Source: JAUREX01 sp044356825 (GTDB taxonomy: Bacteria > Pseudomonadota > Alphaproteobacteria > Rhodobacterales > Rhodobacteraceae). From it: a DNA stretch of 34,061 nt. How positions within the stretch are numbered: position 1 is the stretch's first letter; each line of letters starts with the position of its first letter. Positions 8,320 through 15,010 of the stretch are shown one piece after another. The notes under the pieces are model-generated. The model was not told the origin of the DNA. It saw only the letters and a list, made by a program, of their open reading frames with translations, and did no database searches. Both the position numbers and the translations under genes were made by a program. The DNA is taken from positions 1 to 34,061 of the forward strand of contig JBIKVM010000009.1 in assembly GCA_044356825.1 (NCBI GenBank), read 5' to 3'.

Positions 8320-9250
8320 CCTTGGGCCGCGCCGGTGCCGCCGATGCGAGCGCCTCGGCCCCTTGCGGAAAGACCGAGATGAAACGGTCGCGCAGGCGGC
8401 TTTCGCGCGCCGTACCGTTGTAGATCATGAGGACGCGCGAGCGCGTGTCGCAGCCCGAGAGGTCGCGCCAGACCGCATCGCGCACGCGGATGCTCTGAAG
8501 CGCGCGCGGCGCAATCGTGATCCCCATCCCCGAGGCGACCAGGCCAAGTGTCGTCGCCGCCTCGACCGCCTCTTGAACGATCGTCGGCACGAAGCCCGCA
8601 TCGGTGCACATGTTGAAGACCTGCTCGTAGAACCCCGTGCCGCTTCCGCGCGGTCGCAGCACGAACTTCTCGTCGCGCAGCGCGCCGATCGGGATCGGGC
8701 CCTCGGTTCGGTTCAGCGGATGATCGGCCGGCAGAACCACCATCAGGTTGTCCTCGAAGACCGGCACGGCGCGGATCGACGCCGGAGGCACCCACTGGAT
8801 CGCGGGCCGGGTGAAGCCCACGTCGATGGTGTTGAGGAGCGCCTCGTCCATGATCGCTTCGGACGAGCGGCACTTGAGTTCGAGGTGGACATCCGGATTG
8901 GCCAGTCGAAAGGCACGGATCGCGCCTGTGAAGGCATCGACCAGCGGGGCCGAGGTGATGAAGCTGAGCCGCAGCGTTCCGATCTCGCCCTTCGCGGCGC
9001 GCACGACGGTATCGACCGCCCGCGACGCCTGCAGCAGCGCCAGCCGCGCCTCGGTCAGAAACAGCTCTCCCGCCGAGGTGAGTTCGACCTTGCGACGCGT
9101 TCGCTTGAGGAGCGTGACGCCGAGTTCGCGCTCGATCGCCTTGATCTGGAGCGACAGCGGCGGCTGCCCGATGTTGAGGCGCTGCGCCGCGCGGGTAAAG
9201 TGCAGCTCTTCGGCTACGGCTACGAAGTAGCGGAAGTGGCGGAGTTCCAT
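8288..9250 (-). CDS. LysR-family transcriptional regulator (putative regulator of the oxygenase locus)
   Basis: 320 residues. The N-terminal winged helix is canonical: MELRHFRYFVAVAEELHFTR, AAQRLNIGQPPLSLQIKAIE and LGVTLLKRTRR (residues 1-55), followed by a two-lobe periplasmic-binding-like effector domain typical of aromatic-degradation regulators in the CatM/BenM/CbnR group. It is transcribed divergently from the Rieske oxygenase operon and lies between the oxygenase and its ferredoxin, the classic LysR position, so activation of that operon in response to a substrate or intermediate is likely. GGTGA lies 4 nt before the start. The last 32 nt overlap the ferredoxin gene on the other strand. 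Confidence 0.93.
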   Translation of the reverse strand: MELRHFRYFVAVAEELHFTRAAQRLNIGQPPLSLQIKAIERELGVTLLKRTRRKVELTSAGELFLTEARLALLQASRAVDTVVRAAKGEIGTLRLSFITSAPLVDAFTGAIRAFRLANPDVHLELKCRSSEAIMDEALLNTIDVGFTRPAIQWVPPASIRAVPVFEDNLMVVLPADHPLNRTEGPIPIGALRDEKFVLRPRGSGTGFYEQVFNMCTDAGFVPTIVQEAVEAATTLGLVASGMGITIAPRALQSIRVRDAVWRDLSGCDTRSRVLMIYNGTARESRLRDRFISVFPQGAEALASAAPARPKVRRLSATPPQ

Positions 9251-9269
9251 TTATTCACCGGACAGACTT

Positions 9270-9303
9270 TTGACATTGGCAATTAATATTTGAACAAGAA
9301 TAT
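9270..9303 (+). promoter_or_regulatory. AT-rich control region with TTGACA and an ATATT dyad
   Basis: In the 130-nt divergent gap 9251-9380, TTGACA at 9270-9275 is a consensus -35. ATATT (9286-9290) and AATAT (9299-9303) form a perfect 5-bp inverted repeat with an 8-nt spacer. No good -10 follows TTGACA at 16-18 nt. This is where a LysR operator would be expected. Confidence 0.4.
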
Positions 9304-9380
9304 GTTTCCCGTCAACTTCCGTTGTCGACGGCAAGTGCCTGTACGCGCTGCCCGACTTTGGGGACGAAGGAGGATCGCGG

Positions 9381-10664
9381 ATGATCACGGCAGAACAGAA
9401 CGACTATCTTTGCCGGACGGGGCCAGGCACCCCGATGGGCAACCTCCTGCGCCGCTACTGGATCCCGGCCCTGCTGGCGTCCGAACTGCCCGCGCCTGAC
9501 TGCCCGCCAGTGCGGGTGCAGCTTCTGTCCGAGCGCCTGATCGCCATCCGCGACACACAGGGGCGGATCGGCCTCATGGACGAATACTGCGCGCACCGCG
9601 GCGTGTCGCTCTGGTTCGGCCGGAACGAGGAGGGGGGGCTGCGCTGCCCCTATCACGGCTGGAAATACGACGTGACCGGCCAGTGCACCGAGGTTCCGTC
9701 CGAGCCCGCCTCGAGCGGGTTCTGCCAGAAGATCCGCCTCAAGGCCTATCCCTGCGTCGAACTCGGCGGGGTCATCTGGACCTACATGGGCCCGCCCGAG
9801 GAAAAGCCCCCGCTGCCCGCCTATGAATGGACGCAGGTGCCCGCCGACCACCGCTATCTCTCGAAGCGCTGGCAGCAGTCGAACTATCTGCAAGCGATGG
9901 AGGGCGGGATCGATTCGAGCCACGTCTCCTTCCTGCACAGCGGCGACATCAGCCGCGACCCGCTCCACCGCGGGACGGCGGGGGCGAAATACGCCCGCAG
10001 CACCAACACGACCTTCGACATCCACGAATCCGACGCGGGCCTTCTGATCGGCGCGCGCCGGCCGGCCGAGCCAGGCTTTCACTACTGGCGCGTCACGCAG
10101 TGGATGATGCCTTGGTACACGCTGATCCCGCCCTACAAGGGCAACGCGCTGAACGGCCACGCGTGGGTCCCGATGGACGACGAGAACTGCATGGCCTGGA
10201 CCATGACCTTCCACCCGACCCGGCCGTTGAGCGATGCCGAACTCGAGGCGATGGAGAACGGCCACGGCGTCCATACCGAGCTGATCCCCGGCACCTTCCG
10301 GCCCGTCGCCAACATGGACAACGACTATCTGATGGACCGCGAGGCGCAGCGGCAGAAGATCTATTACAGCGGCATCAAGGGCATCGCGATGCAGGACGCC
10401 TCGCTGCAGGAAAGCATGGGCGCCATCGCCGACCGCACGCGCGAGAACCTCGTCTCGACCGACAACGCCATCATCATGGCGCGGATGCGGCTGCGCAAGG
10501 CGGCGCAGGCGCTCGAAAAGGGCAAGGGCGTGCCGACGGGGCTCGATCCCGCGTCGCACAAGGTGCGCTCGGCCTCGTTCGTGCTGCCCGAGGACGGGCC
10601 GTTCAAGCAGGTCGCGCTCGATGCCTCGGTCGTGAAGCTCGGCGAACCCTTCGTCGCGGTCTGA
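9381..10664 (+). CDS. Rieske non-heme iron oxygenase, catalytic alpha subunit (phthalate 4,5-dioxygenase-like)
   Basis: 427 residues with a strong ribosome site (GGAGG, 7 nt). Rieske cluster ligands are Cys70-x-His72 and Cys89-x2-His92 (YCAHRG ... CPYHGWKYD). The mononuclear iron motif lies in QAMEGGIDSSHVSFLH, with Asp178, His181 and His186. This segment and the overall length resemble the phthalate 4,5-dioxygenase type of homo-oligomeric oxygenases that need no beta subunit; no beta gene is present. Members hydroxylate, dihydroxylate or O-/N-demethylate aromatic and sometimes non-aromatic substrates using O2 and NAD(P)H. The FAD reductase 11 nt downstream and the ferredoxin at 7984 complete the chain. 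Substrate unknown: phthalate is only a family label, as no protocatechuate cleavage genes are in the window. Confidence 0.93.
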   Translation: MITAEQNDYLCRTGPGTPMGNLLRRYWIPALLASELPAPDCPPVRVQLLSERLIAIRDTQGRIGLMDEYCAHRGVSLWFGRNEEGGLRCPYHGWKYDVTGQCTEVPSEPASSGFCQKIRLKAYPCVELGGVIWTYMGPPEEKPPLPAYEWTQVPADHRYLSKRWQQSNYLQAMEGGIDSSHVSFLHSGDISRDPLHRGTAGAKYARSTNTTFDIHESDAGLLIGARRPAEPGFHYWRVTQWMMPWYTLIPPYKGNALNGHAWVPMDDENCMAWTMTFHPTRPLSDAELEAMENGHGVHTELIPGTFRPVANMDNDYLMDREAQRQKIYYSGIKGIAMQDASLQESMGAIADRTRENLVSTDNAIIMARMRLRKAAQALEKGKGVPTGLDPASHKVRSASFVLPEDGPFKQVALDASVVKLGEPFVAV

Positions 10665-10675
10665 GGGGCGCCGCC

Positions 10676-11920
10676 ATGGCCGCGACCCGCGATCCGGTCG
10701 TCATCATCGGTGCCGGGCAAGCGGGCGCGTGGGTCGCGGCGACATTGCGCGCCGAGGCGCCGGATGCCCGCATCGTGATGATCGGGGCCGAGGCGCACGC
10801 GCCCTATGAACGCCCGCCGCTGTCGAAGGCGATCCTTGCCGGCACGGCAGAGCCTGCGAGCGCCGCGCTCCGCCCGCCCGGGTTCTGGGAGGGGGCGGGC
10901 ATCCGCTTCGTCCCCGGTCGGCGCGCCGTCGCGATCGACCGCAGGGCGGGCCGCGTCCTGCTCGATGACGGCACCTCGGAGCCCTATGGCGCGCTCGTGC
11001 TCGCGACCGGGGCCGAGGCGCGCGCCCTGCCCGCGCCGACCGATGCGGGGGCGCCCGTCCATCTGCTCCGCACGCTTGATGACGCGCTGGCGCTGCGGCC
11101 CCGGCTGGTGCCCGGGGCGCGGATCGTGGCGATCGGCGCGGGCTTCGTGGGGCTCGAGGTCGCGGCGACGGCGCGCGAGGCGGGCTGTTCGGTCGGCGTG
11201 CTCGAGGCCGCGCCGTCGGCGCTCGGGCGCGTCCTCGATCCGGCCGTGGCTGAGGCGATCGTGGACCTGCACCGTCGCAACGGAGTGGAGGTCGCCTTTG
11301 GCGTTCAGGTCAGCGCGATCGGGGCGGCTCCCGGGGGCGGGGCGCGGGTGGATCTGGCCGATGGCCGGTCGCTCGGGGCCGATGCGGTCGTCGTCGGCAT
11401 CGGGGCGCGGCCCTGCGACGATCTCGCACGCGCGGCCGGCATCGCCTGCGACGACGGGATCGTGACGGATACGGCCGGCCGCACCTCGGACCCTGCGATC
11501 TTTGCCGCGGGCGATGTGGCGCGGCAGATGCACCCCCTCGTCGGGCGGGCGCTGCGGCTCGAGAGCTGGCAGAACGCGCAGAACCAGGGCATCGCGCTCG
11601 GCAAGGTGCTGGCGGGCCAGCCCGCGCCCCCGGCCGAGGTGCCGTGGTTCTGGACCGACCAGTTCGGCGCCAACTTCCAGATGTGCGGAGCGCCCGCCGC
11701 ATGGGATCGGGTGATCTGGCGCGGCGGGCCCGAGGAGGGGCGCTGGAGCGTGCTCTATCTCCTCGGCGGGCGGGCGGTCGCGGCCAACACCTTCAACGCG
11801 GCGCGCGACATGCGCGCGCTGCGCCGGCTGGTCGAGGTCGGCGCCGCCGTCGATCCCGACCGCTTCGCCGACCCCGCCACGAACCTCCTTGCCCTGATGA
11901 GAGAGATCGCCCCCGCATGA
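10676..11920 (+). CDS. FAD-dependent ferredoxin reductase for the Rieske system
   Basis: 414 residues from ATG 10676 (GAGGGG 7 nt upstream, 11 nt after the oxygenase stop). Two dinucleotide-binding motifs are visible: VIIGAGQAGAWVA near residue 9 for FAD and IVAIGAGFVGLEVA near 148 for NAD(P)H. ATGAEARALP and SDPAIFAAGDVAR are the usual FAD-contact segments of the BphA4/putidaredoxin reductase family, and the C-terminal reductase domain begins near PWFWTDQFG. The enzyme passes electrons from NAD(P)H to a [2Fe-2S] ferredoxin. Position in the operon makes the Rieske ferredoxin and oxygenase its partners. The stop overlaps the next start (ATGA). Confidence 0.93.
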   Translation: MAATRDPVVIIGAGQAGAWVAATLRAEAPDARIVMIGAEAHAPYERPPLSKAILAGTAEPASAALRPPGFWEGAGIRFVPGRRAVAIDRRAGRVLLDDGTSEPYGALVLATGAEARALPAPTDAGAPVHLLRTLDDALALRPRLVPGARIVAIGAGFVGLEVAATAREAGCSVGVLEAAPSALGRVLDPAVAEAIVDLHRRNGVEVAFGVQVSAIGAAPGGGARVDLADGRSLGADAVVVGIGARPCDDLARAAGIACDDGIVTDTAGRTSDPAIFAAGDVARQMHPLVGRALRLESWQNAQNQGIALGKVLAGQPAPPAEVPWFWTDQFGANFQMCGAPAAWDRVIWRGGPEEGRWSVLYLLGGRAVAANTFNAARDMRALRRLVEVGAAVDPDRFADPATNLLALMREIAPA

Positions 11921-12630
11921 CACCCGACCATGACCCCGCCACCGGCGTGCGCGGCCTGCGCGCCCTTGTCTGCGATGCGGCTGAGGGCGTCGGCCCGGCC
12001 GTCGTCGCCGCCCTCGCGGCGGCGGGGGCGGAGGTCGCGGCCGATGCGACGCTGCCGGGGGCCGCGCATGCGGTTCCCCCGGGCGGCAGTCCGGCCGAGG
12101 TCATCGCGGCGGCGCGCGCGGCCCTCGGCGGGCTCGACATCCTCGTGCTGTCGGCGCCCCCCGTCGTCAACCGCCCGATCTTCGAGACGACCGCCGCCCA
12201 GATCCGCCAGAGCGCCGAGGCCGAATACATCCGCCCCGCCCTGATGATGCAGGAGGCCGCGCGGGGCATGGCGGCGGCCGGCTTCGGGCGCATCATCGCC
12301 TTTGCCACCATGTCGGCCAAGACAGGCGTGCACCACAACGTCGCCCCCCATGCGGGCGCCAAGGCGGGTCTGCTGGCCTTTGCGCGCGTGCTGGCCGCCG
12401 AGACGGCCGAACATGGCGTCACGGTGAACGGCATCGCGACATCGCTCTTTGCCCCGCAGGTCGCGACCATGACCGAGGAAAAGCGCGCGCGCCTGCGCGC
12501 GGGCGTGCCCGTCGGGCGCTTCGGCGAAAGCGCCGAGGCCGCACATGCCGTCCTCTTCCTCGCCGCGCGCGAGGGGGGGTATGTGACGGGCGAATGCCTG
12601 AACCTCTCGGGCGGGCGGTTCATGGACTGA
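11917..12630 (+). CDS. degenerate short-chain dehydrogenase/reductase-like protein
   Basis: 237 residues; ATG 11917 overlaps the reductase stop (ATGA). The SDR fold is clear (GGLDILVLSA, AAETAEHGVTVNGIATS, VTGECLNLSGG at the C-terminus), but key residues are changed. The cofactor motif TGxxxGxG reads CDAAEGVG (19-26), NNAG is replaced by SAPP, and the catalytic YxxxK reads HAGAK, with His145 where Tyr is expected; Lys149 and Ser133 remain. No Asn is seen at the usual helix-4 position. The protein may be a non-catalytic subunit, use another mechanism, or bind a different ligand. It is also shorter than typical 245-260 aa members between beta-2 and beta-4. Translation is coupled to the oxygenase reductase, so a role with that system is likely. 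Confidence 0.82.
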   Translation: MTPDHDPATGVRGLRALVCDAAEGVGPAVVAALAAAGAEVAADATLPGAAHAVPPGGSPAEVIAAARAALGGLDILVLSAPPVVNRPIFETTAAQIRQSAEAEYIRPALMMQEAARGMAAAGFGRIIAFATMSAKTGVHHNVAPHAGAKAGLLAFARVLAAETAEHGVTVNGIATSLFAPQVATMTEEKRARLRAGVPVGRFGESAEAAHAVLFLAAREGGYVTGECLNLSGGRFMD

Positions 12631-12655
12631 AGCAGGGCAGGCAGGAGGCAGGCTC

Positions 12656-13093
12656 ATGGCAACACTCACGGCAGCGGGCACGGCATGGCGGCCGGGCAGG
12701 CGCGTGGTCGGCTATCGCAACTCGGTTCCGCGGATCGTGAAACTGATCGGCCTTGGCGAGGCCGCGCGGGTTCTGGCCGAGGATATCGCGGCGGCCTCGG
12801 CGGGCGGCGTCATCGTTGGCCCGAAGGCAGCGCCGGGCGAGCCGCTCGACGCGGCAGTTTCGGGAATCGTGCCCGGCGCGGTCGTTGTGGTCCTCCATGC
12901 CCGCGAGGTGCCTGCGCAGATCCCCTTCGTGCTCGAGCGGACCGCGGCAACCCTCTCGGTCGTCATGCTCGACCCGAGCGGCGACGGGGCGACCGGGAAT
13001 GGCCAGACTGGCTTGCGCAACCTGGCCGACATGTTCGCATCGACATCCGACCCCGATTTCGTCCGCGACCTCGTGGCAAATCTGGCAAGCTGA
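12656..13093 (+). CDS. unrecognised 145-residue protein, end of oxygenase operon
   Basis: I do not recognise this family. GGCAGGAGGC lies just before ATG 12656, 25 nt after the SDR-like gene and in the same direction, so it is almost certainly the last gene of the oxygenase operon; a hairpin follows. Predicted alternating strands and helices suggest a small Rossmann-like alpha/beta fold: IVKLIGLGEAARVLAEDIA, GGVIVGP, PGAVVVVLHA and LSVVMLDPSGDGATGNG. The order faintly recalls the first half of an FtsZ-like GTPase domain, but the Gly-rich GGGTGTG loop is absent, so this is only a resemblance. No cysteine, membrane helix or signal peptide is seen. The C-terminus LADMFASTSDPDFVRDLV is helical. 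Confidence 0.75.
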   Translation: MATLTAAGTAWRPGRRVVGYRNSVPRIVKLIGLGEAARVLAEDIAAASAGGVIVGPKAAPGEPLDAAVSGIVPGAVVVVLHAREVPAQIPFVLERTAATLSVVMLDPSGDGATGNGQTGLRNLADMFASTSDPDFVRDLVANLAS

Positions 13094-13122
13094 CAACGGA
13101 AGCAGACGTGGGAAACACGCCT

Positions 13123-13152
13123 CGGCCCCTCGAACGGGCCGGGGCCTTTCTT
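13123..13152 (+). terminator. probable rho-independent terminator of the oxygenase operon
   Basis: CGGCCC (13123-13128) and GGGCCG (13136-13141) pair around CTCGAAC; an alternative stem pairs GGCCCC (13124-13129) with GGGGCC (13141-13146). TTTCTT follows. It lies 30 nt after the 145-aa gene. Confidence 0.6.
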
Positions 13153-13422
13153 ATACCTCAGCGGCGGAGTTGGGTGCCCCTGTCATATCCCCCGCGAATG
13201 AAAAAGCGCACATAACGAATTGGACGCTTTTCCGTCGCGCTCGTTAGTCTGCACAACTGAGGATGCTTGCCGGGCTCGAGCGTGCAAGGTCGTGACCGGG
13301 ATGCCATAGCGATGGACCGGGCCGGCCGATCGGGTCCCGGAACGTCCGCCTGAACTGCACCGGTGCCGCAAGGCGAGATCAACAGCAGGCATCTTCGAAT
13401 GCCTGGGCCTAGGGAGGGCCAG
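13153..13422 (+). promoter_or_regulatory. leader and promoter region of the ABC importer operon
   Basis: The gap between the 145-aa gene and the binding-protein gene is 329 nt. After the terminator it holds AATTGGACGC, whose TTGGAC (13220-13225) is followed by TTAGTC after 18 nt, resembling the elements at 6297 and 6408. A perfect hairpin CAGGCAT-CTTCGA-ATGCCTG (13386-13405) sits a few bases before the ribosome site AGGGAGG. I see no gene here. Confidence 0.4.
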
Positions 13423-14955
13423 ATGGATCTTAACAGACGAACCGCACTCCAGATGCTTGGCGCCACGGCGGGGCTCGCGCTCGCCGGTGCGCCATCGCTC
13501 AGCGTAGCGCAGGACGGCACGAAAACGCTGGTGATCGCGCTCGACGAGATCGCCAAGCAGCTCGATCCGCTGCTCTACCAGACGAACCCCGGCTATCGTG
13601 TGATGCAAAACATCTACGATTCGCTGCTGACCGTGAACTACGGCGGCGACGGCGCGCTGCAGCCCGCCCTGGCCGAGAGCTGGACGCGGATCGACGGCCA
13701 GACGGTCGAGCTGACGCTGCGCGAAGGCGTTAAGTTCCACGACGGCAGCACGCTGACGGCCGAGGATGTCGCCTTCAGCTTCGGCACAGTGCGCCGGACT
13801 GATGAAAACTCGCCGGGCTTCGGCACGGCCAAGCAGTTCCTGTCGACCATCGCGACGGTCGAGGCGGTCGATGCCCGCACCGTCCGCGTGACCTCGAACG
13901 TGACCGACCCGGTGCTCGAGCTGCGCCTGACTGCCTGGGGCAGCCAGATCGTGAGCAAGGCCGCATTCGAGGCCGCTGGCGGCTTCGAAGGGTTCGCCAC
14001 CGCCCCCGTGGGCACCGGCCCCTACCGCCTCAAGAGCTTCTCGGCCGACGCGATCGAACTCGAGGCGCACGCCGACTATTGGGGCGGCAAGCCCGCGATC
14101 GACCGCATCATCTACCGCTCGGCGCCCGAGTTGTCGTCGCGCATCGCGGGTCTTGCGAGCCGCGACTTCGACCTCATCGGCGACGTGCCGGCCGACCAGT
14201 TCGCCCCGGTCCAGAACGATCCCGAGCTCGAGATCGTCGGCGGACCGATCGCCTCGATCCGGGTGATCAAGTTCGACACCCGCAACGAGGCACTGAAGGA
14301 TGCGCGCGTCCGTCAGGCACTGGGCCTTGCGATCGACCGTCAGGCGATCGTGAATGCCCTCTGGGGCGGGCTTGTGAGCGTGCCGAACGGCCACCAGCTG
14401 CCCTCCTTCGGGCCGCTGTTCGATCCCGACCGTCCGGCTCTGCGCTATGATCCCGAAGAGGCCAAACGCCTGCTGGCCGAAGGCGGCTACAACGGCGAGG
14501 TGATCCCCTATCGCATCCGCGCCGCAGCCTATGGTCCCGAACTTGCGACCGCGCAGGTCGTCGTCGCGATGTGGGAGGCCGTCGGCGTCAAGGTCGATCT
14601 CCAGATCAAGGAGAATTTCGGCCAGATGCTCGAATACCCCGGCACGGGCATGCGCAACGGCGTGGACCCGATCCTTGTCAACGATCCGCTCTTCGGTCTG
14701 TGGCGGTCCTACAACCGCTCCGAGGCCGAGGTCTGGTCGAACGAGGATTTCTATCGCCACGGTGACGTGCTCGAGACGAGCCTCGACCCGGCCGAGCGTC
14801 GTACCTCCTATCAGGCGATGCTCGACATCTTCGATGCCGATCCGCCAGCGATCATCCTGCACACGATGGGTGTGTTCTACGGCAAGCGCAAGGCCGTGAA
14901 CTGGACGCCCTACCCGTCGGTCTATCTTGACTTCCGCAAGGCCGATATCGGCTGA
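13423..14955 (+). CDS. ABC transporter substrate-binding protein, family 5 (peptide/nickel/opine type)
   Basis: 510 residues from ATG 13423 (AGGGAGG 6 nt upstream). Residues 4-29, NRRTALQMLGATAGLALAG followed by an Ala-rich stretch to SVAQ, form a twin-arginine (Tat) signal, so the mature protein is periplasmic. The body is a DppA/OppA-type binding protein: DEIAKQLDPLLYQTNPGYRV near 40, AESWTRIDGQTVELTLREGV near 91, then TGPYRLKSF and RVRQALGLAIDRQAIVNALW. It heads an operon with fused ATPase and two permeases and supplies their ligand. Such systems import peptides, opines, metal chelates or amide-like acids; the ligand is unknown. The neighbouring oxygenase operon suggests its substrate. Confidence 0.93.
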   Translation: MDLNRRTALQMLGATAGLALAGAPSLSVAQDGTKTLVIALDEIAKQLDPLLYQTNPGYRVMQNIYDSLLTVNYGGDGALQPALAESWTRIDGQTVELTLREGVKFHDGSTLTAEDVAFSFGTVRRTDENSPGFGTAKQFLSTIATVEAVDARTVRVTSNVTDPVLELRLTAWGSQIVSKAAFEAAGGFEGFATAPVGTGPYRLKSFSADAIELEAHADYWGGKPAIDRIIYRSAPELSSRIAGLASRDFDLIGDVPADQFAPVQNDPELEIVGGPIASIRVIKFDTRNEALKDARVRQALGLAIDRQAIVNALWGGLVSVPNGHQLPSFGPLFDPDRPALRYDPEEAKRLLAEGGYNGEVIPYRIRAAAYGPELATAQVVVAMWEAVGVKVDLQIKENFGQMLEYPGTGMRNGVDPILVNDPLFGLWRSYNRSEAEVWSNEDFYRHGDVLETSLDPAERRTSYQAMLDIFDADPPAIILHTMGVFYGKRKAVNWTPYPSVYLDFRKADIG

Positions 14956-14968
14956 TAGGGGACTTACG

Positions 14969-14983
14969 GCGCACGTCCTGCGC
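14969..14983 (+). other. small hairpin between binding protein and ATPase genes
   Basis: GCGCA-CGTCC-TGCGC is a perfect 5-bp stem in the 55-nt gap after the binding-protein stop. Similar intercistronic stems often protect binding-protein mRNA and lower downstream expression; that role is inferred. Confidence 0.35.
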
Positions 14984-15010
14984 GGAAGACCTTGGCGAGA
15001 GGGCGAAGCG

